Shown here: positions 21,072 to 30,846 of the stretch, in pieces | Layout of the letters: each line of letters starts with the position of its first letter | Numbering within the stretch: the first letter of the stretch is position 1 | NCBI RefSeq assembly: GCF_001661265.1 | Contig: NW_017567014.1 | Span: 186,001 to 250,000, forward strand | Direction: 5' to 3' | From: Saitoella complicata NRRL Y-17804 | Taxonomy: Eukaryota; Ascomycota; Saitoellomycetes; Saitoellales; Saitoellaceae | Length of the DNA stretch: 64,000 nucleotides | Notes under the pieces: generated by a model | Databases searched by the model: none | What the model was told of the DNA's origin: nothing | The model's input: the letters and a program-made list of their open reading frames with translations, nothing else | Position numbers and translations under genes: made by a program

Positions 21072-22342
21072 TGTAGAGAGTGTAGGTGGGACAACACCTC
21101 TGGTCTCGTCAGGGATTTGTCTACGTTACCAGACTTTGTTTGTTTACGTGCTACGATACAGCCGCGCTAAACTGCATTCGGCATACATATTTGAGCGTGA
21201 GAATACCTATGAAATTATGAACGCCTTGATGAATACCTATGTGACTGAAGTAAAAATGCTGACTTGAACTCTCATAGCACCCCCAGGCGGCCGCGGCTTT
21301 CACATCGGCAAGCCGCGTTCCGCCACACTCAATGATGACTTTCCAATGTTGTAAATATCGTCCCAGCTAGCGATACTGGGTACCTCTTCGGGGATCGTTG
21401 CGAGGTATGTTCGTTTGAACGGCATTGTGACGGGTTTTACTCGACAGGTGCACTTGGGCGGAGTGTTTGTGTGGCGATGCGAGCGATACGACTAAAACGA
21501 TGTTAATGACAAGAACGTAGGGTGTGGAAGTGACGTACAACGAGAGATTGGCAAGGACAACAGCGGTTGTGCATCGACACGATGAAAAGAGGGAGGAGAG
21601 CGAAGCTGAGTATCGCAGCGACCAAATCAAACACAGTCAACCCGTGCTCCATCATCAAATGAGTGGAAAGTGCCAAGTATTTATAGGAACACCTGGACCT
21701 GGGTGAACAGTTTATGGGTGTAGTCGTGGCCTCTTGCTCTTATTTGCTGTCCTCGGCATGCACTGTCCCGCAGTGTGAACCCGGTAACGATTCAATATCG
21801 GACCGCGCGGTTACGCGGTTTCGAGCCGGTCCACGAAGAAAATCACCATGTCGGCGGATAAGGCTGAGCCAAGCTGGATGTTTGCTTGTGCCTTGGGACA
21901 TTGGCACTTCACCCCGTATGCAACTTGCAGAAACTTCGTTGAGAAGAGGTCCTGCGCATGTATGCGTATACCTGGGCATAGTCCCATATGTGCCGTCTCT
22001 GGGTTACCGACTACGGTAACAGTACCGCCTCAGCCGTGGCTGCGGGCCTTTCACGTCAATTATTTTAACAACGTAGGCAATTTCTAGAGCACCTTGGCTC
22101 AGGATCCAATAATTACCCGTCATTTCCCACGCTGACCAGATGCTCCTCCCGAACAAACAACTCAACTCACCACCGATCGCAACGCGGCACAGCGGCATGA
22201 TATAGGTATTTAAGGACAATGCAAAGCTCTTCACAAAGAGCCGCACTTCACGTCCTGCTTGATCGCGAAAGAACGCGTGGGCTTGATAAGCAGCACGGGA
22301 AGTGCGGGAGGGTTAAGTGCGCGTGGGTGTACTAAAAACGAA
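21072..22342. other. Gene-poor tract
   Basis: 1271 bp without a frame I would call coding on either strand. Nothing repetitive, RNA-like or element-like was recognised. It includes the promoter of the unknown gene ending at 21071 and borders the decayed Zn-cluster locus. Confidence 0.5.
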
Positions 22343-22789
22343 TCACCAGGAAGAGGACCTTCCCCACCTCGCAGCATTTCCCCACTCGTACTCCCTCTGA
22401 TTATATGTTGCATATTCATCCTTAAAGTGACGTGCTCTCCGGCCCTGGACAGCCATTCCGCCGACTTCCACTCCCGAGATGTGCAGGCCACCGTACATTG
22501 CAAAGTCACCCAAGACTTCGCCCTTCGCATGGAACGTGATGCTCCCTTTGTTATCATTACCATAGATCATGATAGTCGCACCCTTCCCGCTTCGACCAGG
22601 ATAGTTGCAGGCGACAGTCACCTCCCTGACCGCGCTCAGAGTCGGGACGGGACTGCAACGGAAGATCCCCCGGAACATTCCAAAATTGCACTCCCCCCAC
22701 ATGACACCGTCACTTATCGCAATCCCAACATCGCACTCTTCCTCGTCATGATATTCCGGCCATTCTTCGGTGACGGTAGGACACGCCAC
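22343..22789 (-). CDS. Possible C-terminal part of the decayed Zn-cluster gene, or a small orphan gene
   Basis: A 148-codon frame (MACPTVTEEWPEYHDEEECD to RWGRSSSW) with protein-like composition: acidic start, Gly-rich beta-like middle (ATIMIYGNDNKGSITFHAKG), aromatic tail. It lies directly downstream of the Zn-cluster frame on the same strand. A plausible 51-nt intron (GTAAGC at about 22878 to GTAG) lies between them but does not bring the two frames into register. I do not recognise any domain. It may be an independent small protein or a displaced exon of the upstream pseudogene. Confidence 0.3.
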   Translation of the reverse strand: MACPTVTEEWPEYHDEEECDVGIAISDGVMWGECNFGMFRGIFRCSPVPTLSAVREVTVACNYPGRSGKGATIMIYGNDNKGSITFHAKGEVLGDFAMYGGLHISGVEVGGMAVQGRRARHFKDEYATYNQREYEWGNAARWGRSSSW

Positions 22790-22866
22790 GCTTCGTATCC
22801 AGTCGGATCGAGATCAACATCGCCTACCACCTACCGCAACCGATCAATCATCAACTCATGCACGCC

Positions 22867-23900
22867 TCACCATTTGCTTACCTTAGCCTTCTTGTCACCA
22901 GGTCCTCCATCATCATCCCTCGATCTCTTGACGCCCAGAATGATGCTTGGCGCGCTTCCACCAGTACTCTTCCTCGCAGTCTGTTTCGCACGCCCGATAT
23001 ACCTTGGCGCCGAGTATGCGCGAGCATGCCAAGTTTGAGCAGCTTCATACTCCTCATAAGGGGGTGGGGACTGCCAAGGTTCCTGTTCTGGTGACACCGG
23101 ACCCGGTAGAGTACCCGCAATCCTGCGAGCAGTCTGCTTTTGGGCGTCCGGGTTGGTCTTTAGCATCTGCCATGATGACATCGCCTGCGGCATCCTGTGG
23201 TACTCCACGAATGTTCGGAACGCAGTCAACTCCAGCCTGGCAACTCACGCATCCAAAATCAGTCATCTCGCAGCGTTTCCGTTGCTTAGAACACCTCGCA
23301 CAATTCTGACCTGGTTTCGGGCGTGGAGCCTTAGCCTTGGGTTGATCTTTGGGAGCGGGAGTAGTTGCTGATGTTTTCTTCACAGACGGCTTTTTGCGTG
23401 CAGGAGCGGCCGTTTTCTTAAAAGGGGCGGATTCCTTACTCTTCGCATTGATGTGCTTTTGAAGAGCCTTCTGAGCAGCCTTTAACGCTTTATCCTGCTC
23501 AACATCCTCCTGCTCTTTCGTCGCTTGTTTCCTCAGAAGACTGTTCGCGGTACTGTACATCTTCCTCAAGATCTACTTCATATCCTTAATATGTTCCGGT
23601 ACACCACCAACTTTCCAGCATCAAGAGTATCCTGCAGCCGCTTCTTGGCGGTAGCCTTTACGTTAGACAGCTTGAGACCATAGTGTATGAGTTGAGCGGC
23701 ATACCAGTGGATGTTTTCGTCGTTCGGGCCGTTGTTGGCGGCTTTGAAAACTCCTCTGATACGTACCAGTCCAGCTCGGAGAAGGTGCTTCCCGTTGCCT
23801 GCCTGAACCTCTAGGTCGTCTCCATCAAACTAGAACTCCCCGAGGCGGACCGGATCCACGAGGTTGACCTTGCCCGTACCCGCTGTTCGTTCAAGCCCGT
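22867..23900 (-). pseudogene. Decayed gene with Zn2Cys6-like motif and Lys/Ala-rich region
   Basis: Reading down the minus strand, a frame around 23590-23900 gives protein-like sequence (ANNGPNDENIHWYAAQLIHY and following) with an in-frame TAG near 23827. It ends at a TGA near 23579, and the protein-like reading continues in other frames. The 23054-23569 frame then gives a Lys/Ala-rich coiled segment and the cluster CARCSKQRKRCEMTDFGC plus VSCQAGVDC, spaced C-x2-C-x6-C-x6-C-x2-C-x5-C, close to a fungal Zn2Cys6 DNA-binding domain. A second shift near 23160 leads to a Pro-rich and basic tail ending DKKAKVSKW; a 37-nt intron could explain that last shift but would be unusually short. Several disruptions and no 5' end suggest a host-type gene in decay. 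Confidence 0.45.
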
Positions 23901-24332
23901 CTAAAGCAGATTACCTTGCCGCTTAGGAACACGGACACGTAAGCCAAAACGGGTAGGATCACTTGGGTAACCTGCTGCTTATCAGGTGTATGTATGTCCA
24001 GCTGGTGGGGTCTGGCGGTCCGTCCCGGATTACCGGTGCAGGTTAATTTCAGCCCAGGTAATTAAGGCACGACTGTACCGCCAGGGCCCGGCCGGGGTTG
24101 GAAGCGTCATAAACTCCAAGGATTACAAAAGATATTTCATTCATTCTGTTGTCCTCTCAGCTTCCCAAGTCCGTAGAAAAAGCATAAGCGCCGGCTATCA
24201 CAATGTCCATCCATAATGCCGCCGGCAGTCCTCCTAATAATACTAAAAAAAACGCCGTGATTTCAATAGCCAGTTCTTCTCTTCCCTTTCTCATGAATGC
24301 ATGTTTTGCTCTTTCCTTCTCCTTTAGCATTT
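23901..24332. other. Gap before the LIM gene 3' end
   Basis: 432 bp. The first part, to about 24060, may hold unreadable remains of the decayed gene's 5' end. The rest is the 3' flank of the LIM gene. No feature supported. Confidence 0.4.
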
Positions 24333-26592
24333 TCAGATAATGACCATCCCTTCTCTCTTCCTGCCCTTCTTCTCATCCTGGCACGCCCGGCAGAAAATGC
24401 TGATGGCCCCCATCTTCTCATCAATCTCCACATAACTTGTCGAATCACCCTGCGCACTGCAACCAACACACCTGATGCACTTCTTATGCCACTTCTTACC
24501 ACGCGGTCCGGGGTGCGAGTCGGTGGGGTAAACGTTCAATCCACATCCAGCAGCGGGACACTTCTCCGCTCCACCGAAACGCGGAAGAGGACGGTTCCGC
24601 GTGCTGAAGAAGCCAGGCGTAGGCGACTTCGGTGCCGTTGCATTCGAGAAGTCCCTGCGGTTAGGTGACGCGGAGTTGGGCTTGGGAAAAATTGGGACCA
24701 TTTTGCGTGGAGTCATGATCGTACGCTCAGTCCACGTCGAAACAACGGGAGCGCATCTTGGATGCGCCAATTCACCATTGTAAGTTACGACGCTCGTAGG
24801 CCCCTCGTCAAACTCACCCGCACAGACACCACACTTGAAGCACTCCCTATGATGCTTCGCCCCATCACTCGTGCTCACCCATTCCGTATCGAGCTCCTTC
24901 TTGCAATCCACGCAATACTCGACTGGTTCCTCCTCCTTCGCAGCAGGAATACGCACGAACGTATCGACCCTTGCCGGTTCCTCAATCTTCGACACCGGAG
25001 CCTCCGCATTCCCACTCGGCACACGCCAGTGCTTAGGCGTTGAGTTCCGGCGACGCAGAGGCGGCTGTCGACGTGGATACCCCATTCCCAACGGACTCGG
25101 CTTCGTGGGAGAATGGTCACCGGGATCCCTCTTGGGAGCTCCAGAAGGAATGACCAAATCCGCAATCGTAACTGCACTGCGACGACTATTCGGCGTATCC
25201 GCACCACTGCCCCTAACATTCTCATCAATCACAGTTGGCGCACTCTCCGCATGCTTCGATTCCGTCGTCTTCCCACTCGCCACCGAGCTCGGTCTCTCTG
25301 CAAGCTTCGGGGCTGGCACAACGACAGTCCGCTGAACGACTGGACTCGGCGCAGGCGCAGGCGCAGCCGGAGGAGCCGCCTTCGAAGAGCTGATCCCCAG
25401 CTTACTGTACATATCAAGAAAGTTCGTCATACGAAGACTACTCGCCCTTTTGACATGTCCAGGCTGAAATGGCTGTTTCGGGCTATCAGCTGCCAACTGC
25501 GCCTCTAGGGGATTCAAAGTCTCGAGCATAGGCCTCCGCAAAATCGGACTCGACACCCTCACGATCTTCGACGGACTCGGACTCCGTGAACCAGAGTCTG
25601 CACGACTCAGCGGACGTTCACGCTCAAATGTGGGTGAGAGGAGCGGCGGGTCCATATACTGATTCGGAGTGTAATCGCGATGAAGAGGACGACTCCTGTT
25701 CGGACTGAACGGGCGCTGCGTAGTGGGCATCGTCAACACAAGTCCCTGCCTCCTCGCAGACAATGGTGACCGCATCGGAGATCCATCCTGGGAGGAGGGA
25801 GGAAGCGACACGAGCCTCGGCGTCAACGGCGTCGGACTGACCAACATCCTCCTCTCCCCAGCCGGCGAGAAGGGACGGAGAGTCCTCACCGGCGTCATAA
25901 CCCTTCCCCTTCCCTCCTCCGGTAGTACGGCCTCTCTTTCCGCAGGCATCTGACCCTCCTTCTCGAAACACTTCTCGCATACCGGTTCTTCTCGCAAGTT
26001 CAGGACGACGTTCTCACTGACGTCCTTGTGACAATGCTTACACCGACAACACCCCTTATGCCAAATCCTATCCGACCTCGGCGCACGAACGAAAGAGTCG
26101 TACGTGACGGTGCCATAACACGCATAACACGTCCCTTGCGTAAACCGCTCCCGATAACACTCCTCGCAGTACTTGATCGTCGGGTCATACGGATCTCGGT
26201 CAATCGTCCCTCCCTGTTCGCTCTCATCAGCATTCATTCCCATACCGAGGGCGAGGACTAGGTAAACGAACCCCATGGACCAACTTATGACACGCATCAC
26301 ATCCATACCGCCTCCTCCCCAGAACCCCCGCATCATCAAACACCGTCCCAACAACCTTACTCAACTCCTCACTCCCCACTCCACCCTCCTTTTTCAAATA
26401 CCTATTGTCCATGTCAATATCGACACACATGTACACACACACTCACAATCCCGGATGTATGCACACTTACATCTTTGACCACATATCCCCCTTCTTGTCC
26501 ATATACGGCACACTCACCGGCGGTCCACGGCATTTTTTGCATCGTTCGGCGCTTTGGGGGACGGGTTCTCCGCAGCGTTGGCAGTAGGCCAT
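24333..26592 (-). CDS. Three-LIM-domain protein
   Basis: Three exons: 26471-26592, 26272-26401 and 24333-26213; introns 26402-26470 (69 nt, GTAAGT/ATAG) and 26214-26271 (58 nt, GTTCGT, TGCTGAT branch, ACAG). The product is 710 aa. The N-terminus (MAYCQRCGEPVPQSAERCKK) carries two CxxC pairs like a zinc ribbon. The first LIM domain is assembled across intron 2, from YGCDACHKLVHG in exon 2 to YCEECYRERF, IWHKGCCRCKHCHKDVSENV and CEKCFEKEG in exon 3. A disordered Ser/Pro-rich middle of about 300 residues follows, then LIM2 (YCVDCKKELDTEW ... HHRECFKCGVC) and LIM3 (CPAAGCGLNVYP ... WHKKCIRCVGC ... FCRAC). Paxillin-like fungal LIM proteins act at polarised growth sites and septa; that role here is inference. 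The GTTCGT donor is non-consensus but keeps frame. Confidence 0.78.
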
Positions 26593-26981
26593 GGTCCTTG
26601 CTACTGCTGTTTGTAGTATTTGGACTGTGGTGTTATGCAACAAGAAGCCAAGAAACTCAGGGATGAAAGCGAATGGACGAGCAGTTGATAAGAAAAGCGA
26701 ACGAATGAAACAAATTCGATGAAAATCAAGGGATGTATGCTCGCTGCTCCAATGTTGAGCAATGTTGGTGTCAGCTGCAGCTGTAGTAGATGGGGATGAG
26801 GTAACTGTGCACTTATCCAATATATACCCCAAATAGGAAAGACCAAAACACATTTATCTCAACACCTAAAAGCTGAAAGCTAAAAATAGAAAACGCCAAG
26901 ATTAAAGACCTATAGGATATAAATGCTAACGCCGACTCATTGATCACTGTAATATCGTACTTCTTGTCCCAGCCCCGCATC
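26593..26981. other. LIM gene upstream region
   Basis: 389 bp between the LIM gene start and the 3' end of the next minus-strand gene. The reading frame stays open upstream of 26592 to 26853 but has no protein-like texture, so I treat it as leader. No motif stood out. Confidence 0.5.
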
Positions 26982-27968
26982 TCACTTCCACGCCGGCGCC
27001 TTCTTCACCCCCGCCCTCGCCTTAACCGGACTCACCGTCCCCGTCAACCTCGCATCCCTTCGCCTCTGTCTCTGCAACTCCAAATGCCGGCGATTAGCTT
27101 CCGCATTCAGCGTCGAGACATCTTTGACTCCCTCATCCTTCGTTGTGGTCGTTGATGTGGGGATTGGTAGTTTGCTGCTGGTAGCGGAGGAGAGCATTGA
27201 TTTGGATGGCGATCTCGGGATTCCGGTCTTCGTAGCCGCCGTCGTAGTCCCACTCCCACTCCCACTCCCAAATAAATTCATCTTCGAAGGACTCCTCGGC
27301 ATCCCCAGTCGCGAGGAGGCTGGGTCAAGCTTCATCCTCTTCGCCGGCGTCCCACCCTGTGTTTCCTCCGTAACACGTTTCTTCTCCGGACTCGCCAACA
27401 CGGTCGGCAGTTTTGGTTTCTGTGCCGCCTTCGTCGTCGTCGTGGCCGATGTCGTCGTAGAGCGAATCGACCCCGCACTCCCCGGTCTTGAATGAGAGCT
27501 GGCAGCGGAAACGGAACGAGATTGTGTGGACCAATGCGTGGCGATCGAATCGGCCTTTGACATTAGCTTGTCTTGCTTCTCACTCAACTTTTGCGTTACA
27601 GACGGACTCCTGGCCATCCCCTTTCCGCCGATTTTGGAGAGAGCACGGGAATGGGGGCTCGCTACAGGCCGAGACAGAGACCGCGCATTGAGCTCAGCCA
27701 AGACTTTATCCGCCGCCGTACCCGTATCCGGGATCTTTCCCGGGACGTTCGTTGGTGGTTTTGGGGCAAAGGACAATCTCGGGTCCGCAACGAAGTTCTT
27801 CTGGGGACTCGTACTCGTAGCTGATGGAACGGGGAGTTTCGAGCGTGAAGGTGAGGGGCAGGGAGAACGAGTGTTCTTCGAGGGTGAGATGAGACGGCCC
27901 AGGAAGCCTGCTGCTGAGGCGTAGATGGATTTGGTGGGGGTTGTGGGGTCTTGTTGACGGTCCAACAT
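26982..27968 (-). CDS. Ser/Thr/Pro-rich disordered protein with many SP/TP sites
   Basis: An intronless frame of 328 aa, MLDRQQDPTTPTKSIYAS to GVKKAPAWK. It is rich in Ser, Thr, Pro, Lys and Arg, with repeated SPSK/TSPQK and GMPRSPSKMNLF / GIPRSPSKSMLS motifs, and basic patches (KKRVTEETQ, PAKRMKLDP). The last 45 residues form a likely helix rich in Arg/Gln (NRRHLELQRQRRRDARL). Such a profile suits a nuclear or microtubule-associated CDK substrate, but I do not recognise the family. Its start codon lies only about 78 bp from the left end of the DNA transposon, so its promoter is largely element sequence or has been displaced. Confidence 0.6.
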   Translation of the reverse strand: MLDRQQDPTTPTKSIYASAAGFLGRLISPSKNTRSPCPSPSRSKLPVPSATSTSPQKNFVADPRLSFAPKPPTNVPGKIPDTGTAADKVLAELNARSLSRPVASPHSRALSKIGGKGMARSPSVTQKLSEKQDKLMSKADSIATHWSTQSRSVSAASSHSRPGSAGSIRSTTTSATTTTKAAQKPKLPTVLASPEKKRVTEETQGGTPAKRMKLDPASSRLGMPRSPSKMNLFGSGSGSGTTTAATKTGIPRSPSKSMLSSATSSKLPIPTSTTTTKDEGVKDVSTLNAEANRRHLELQRQRRRDARLTGTVSPVKARAGVKKAPAWK

Positions 27969-28045
27969 GATTGAGGATTTGGTATTTCTTCAGGATGGCA
28001 GCAACGAGTCGCGTCGGCCCAACAAAGCATGCAGGATGTGGTTGA

Positions 28046-28073
28046 TACAGCTAAGTGCAAAATTCTTGACACA
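28046..28073 (+). repeat. Left terminal inverted repeat (core)
   Basis: TA plus a 26-nt core. The last 20 nt match the right end exactly in inverted orientation; the outermost 8 nt match imperfectly. Confidence 0.8.
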
Positions 28074-28168
28074 ACTCACTGCAGGTGCGCGCAATCTCGC
28101 ATACCCTCCCGTAAAAAGACCTCCAAACAACTCCATTGAAGGGCTAGGAAGGCCAGGATAAGGCGAAA

Positions 28169-29286
28169 ATGCATGGGAAGATCATCGCCGACCCCGTCCG
28201 AGATCTAGTTATCCACCATTACATCAGGGGAGCTGATCCCATCACTCAGTGAAATTGCAAATACTTCAGTCCACACCGTTTAGCGAATTGTCAAGAGGTA
28301 TGAAGAGCAGGACACCAGTGAGCGTGCCGGTCATCGTACTTGTGGACGCAAGCCTCAAATCAACGAATATCTAGGGGCGGTGAGTAAGGTGGTGCTACTC
28401 GAGGGACTCACTGAATGGTATGCAGTATATTCAGTACTTGTCCGACCAAACCCTACTCTCTACCAAGAAGACTGTGCCGAATGCATGAACGAAGCCTTCG
28501 CTTGCGATCTCAACCATTTCCAGATCATGCGCTACCTCCACAAGATTGGATATACCCGTAAGGTGTTGACCGTCAGGGCAGCGCAGCGTAATGGAATGCT
28601 ATGGGCAAACCATGCGATTGAATGGCCTACTACAGGCAGGATCAGCTTATTTTCCTCGACGAATCAGCCGTCGATGAGCGCAGCGCTCACCGCAAATTTG
28701 GCTATGCTCCCGCTGGAAACCGTGCCATTGAAGACTGCACTCTCATTCACTCCAAGCGCTGGAGTGTATTGCCGGCACTCACCTCGACAGGTCTCCCTGC
28801 TTTGTGGATCTTTCAGGGGTCTTTCAATGCTGACTGCTTTGTCGAATTCGTCAAAGAGGAACTCCTACCAATCGTAGGGCCTTACCCTGGTCCCAACAGC
28901 ATTGTTGTACTCGACAATTGTCGTATTCATCACGATCCAAGGGTTGCTGAACTGCTAGTCGAAAGAGCCGGCTGTCGAATCCATTTCCTACCACCTTACT
29001 CCCCAGACCTAAATCCAATTGAGCTCTGTTTCAGCATGATGAAAAGCTGATGAAGAAGAACAACGAGCATGAGTTTGCTAAGTCAGACCCTGAAGCCTTC
29101 ATACGCTGCGCAATCGATTATATCAACTCACAAAGCAACAAAATCCTCAACATGTTCACGAACTGTGGGTATGCATTAACCCAGGCACAGCTTACAGCTT
29201 ATGTTGACAGCAGTCGTGAAATGGCCTTGCTCGCAGCTGCTGAGTTGCAGGGACCTGAACCTATCTTTGCGGATGATGATGAATAG
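28169..29286 (+). pseudogene. Tc1/mariner-type transposase (DDE_3 class), inactivated
   Basis: The frame opens at 28169 with MHGKIIADPVRDLVIHHYIR, a helix-turn-helix start typical of the family. It then reads, in shifted frames, LSEIANTSVHTV and IVKRYEEQDTSERAGHRTC (a paired-like DNA-binding region). The DDE core is clear: LIFLDESAVDERSAHRKFGY with the first Asp, VVLDNCRIHHDPRVAELL with the second Asp, and LPPYSPDLNPIELCF with the Glu, 35 residues after the second Asp. A C-terminal piece (KKNNEHEFAKSDPEAFIRC) follows a small gap. I see at least one stop in the N-terminal domain near 28297, a frame change at about 28265, another near 28620, and one near 29048, so the enzyme cannot be made. Confidence 0.82.
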
Positions 29287-29416
29287 TCAAAGTAAGCAGT
29301 ATATGTATTTTCTGATGACTTGAATTCCCACGGACACATCCCCTCACAAAATGGCTGTACGGATGTCCAAATGCAGGCACTAAGTCGGGGTTTAGTCATG
29401 CAGCTAACCCCTTCGG

Positions 29417-29443
29417 TAGGCTATGTGCATAAATCTTGACACT
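29417..29443 (+). repeat. Internal copy of the element's terminal repeat
   Basis: The segment 29424-29443 matches 16 of 20 positions of the terminal-repeat core, in the same orientation as the left end, and is also preceded by a TA (29417-29418) at nearly the same spacing. It lies between the transposase and the companion gene. Confidence 0.55.
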
Positions 29444-29567
29444 ACGTCAACCGTTGTATTTGAGTATGGAGACTGTGTGAGCTTAATGCTCAACAACCAC
29501 GAGCTAGAATGAAGCGAAAACTTCATACAATAAAGACCTATATACGATGACGCATCTATCAAAACTT

Positions 29568-30686
29568 TCAATCGTCCGCGGCCTCAAAAACTGGCGGTTC
29601 AAGCGTCCGCTTCCAAGCATGCATATTTCGCTGGGCAGTCTTCCATTTAGGCCAGAATTCTTGCATTGTGATCAGCCATCCCATCTTGATCACTCCAATA
29701 TCCTTCCTGGGGCAGCGCTTGAGGTCCTCAAGGTGTAGGCCATTGTCAATTACGCCCTGACGGGCAATATTGATATGGAAGTTGGTGTAGGTAGGCGAAT
29801 GCTCCCGTACAAACTCCAGGAATCTGTTCAGATCGTCTGCTGCTGGTCCCATAAGAGGGCTGGAGCCTGTCATGGGGTTGGGGGCTGGGGTGCCTTGACT
29901 AAATGGATGCACCATATCAGCAGACAGCGGAGTAGGCAGCATTGGATACCCTGCTGAGCTGGGGCGGGAATCAGGTGTGCTAGCCGGTATATCCGCTCGC
30001 TGAAATGCTTCGTGAAAGTCCTTAAAGACTGAGTCTGAAATGGGAGGCCTTTCGATGGTGACCGTAGAACCAGGCTCGACAACAGCAATCGCTCAGCGGT
30101 CTTGCTGCATGTAGTTGACACGGCGATGGACTCTGCTGAGAGGGTGAATGTAGCAGATGCTTTGGTGATGCTTTGAGCACATCCAGCGGGCTTGAAGTGC
30201 TCGTAGCGCAGCAAGCTTGTCGTACTTAGCCGGGTCACCCTCGAATCCAATTTCGATATTCTGAAGATGCGCAACTGTAGCACTCTTAGGGCGTCTAGGC
30301 TGAGCAGTTTGAGACCGTTTCCTGACTTGGGAGGAGCGAAACGGGGCCTGGGAGTGGGAGTCGTCGTCACTTTGGTAGGCCGACTTCGGCAGGGAGTAAT
30401 GCGAATCAACATTGATGAAGGCCTGCCATTTGGGCTTAGGTGATAAGCGCTTGACATTGACAGTGAGCATAGCGGTGAAATCGTCGATAGTGATGTCAAG
30501 GTCAACAGGGGTAGGCTCATCCGGAACTTCGATGATGTTTTCAGACCTCTGCTGGGTCCTTCGTGGTTCGGTTGCTGTTGTTTCACGGGCATCATCGACA
30601 AGGGGCGGGGGCGGTCCGGTGGTACGAGCAGATAGCCTGAGTTCCGATGAGTCGTTCTGCGTAGCGTGCTTTCGTTTAGAAGGCAT
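29568..30686 (-). pseudogene. Companion gene of the transposon, interrupted by one stop
   Basis: From the Met at 30686 (MPSKRKHATQNDSSELRLSA) the frame runs 197 codons to a TGA at about 30093-30095, then stays open in the same frame to a stop at 29568. This is consistent with one Trp-to-stop change in an otherwise intact protein of about 370 residues. The N-terminus is basic and disordered. A middle block reads LRALQARWMCSKHHQSICYI followed by a His-rich stretch, a possible Cys/His metal site. The last 110 residues (LNRFLEFVREHSPTY ... LKRCPRKDIGVIKMGWLI) resemble a SAM-like helical bundle. I infer it travels with the transposase; its role is unknown. It is not a host gene by position, since the terminal repeats enclose it. 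Confidence 0.6.
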
Positions 30687-30751
30687 TTTGATGGAGTTGT
30701 TGGATTGTTTGTGGTTTGGCCTGATTCCGCGCAGATGCACCTAAGACGCGC

Positions 30752-30779
30752 TGTGTCAAGAATTTTGCACTCGGCAGTA
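30752..30779 (-). repeat. Right terminal inverted repeat (core)
   Basis: Inverted counterpart of 28046-28073. The core 30752-30771 is exact; the outer 8 nt including TA are imperfect. It ends only 67 bp before the ATG of the exonuclease-like gene. Confidence 0.8.
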
Positions 30780-30846
30780 CGGGCAACCAGGCGCGCGAAG
30801 TCGACGGCTCGTGGGTCAGCTTGAGCTTCATCGTCAAGGCCGATCC

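Larger units (their letters stand above)
28046..30779. mobile_element. Decayed Tc1/mariner-type DNA transposon with two genes
   Basis: The ends are inverted repeats that share an exact 20-mer, AGTGCAAAATTCTTGACACA, at 28054-28073 (plus) and 30752-30771 (minus). Similarity extends outward to a TA dinucleotide on each side (28046-28047 and 30778-30779), the target duplication expected for Tc1/mariner, and inward with gaps for about 80 bp (shared AGGTGC and CAACTCCAT blocks). Between them lie a broken DDE transposase (plus) and a convergent companion gene (minus). The element occupies the gap between two divergent host genes. Mismatches between the ends and the broken genes indicate a copy that has been immobile for some time. 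Confidence 0.82.

Noticed and set aside
22259-23038. 259-codon plus-strand frame across the decayed locus
   Set aside because: Composition looks random and it overlaps protein-like minus-strand frames, so I treat it as a shadow.
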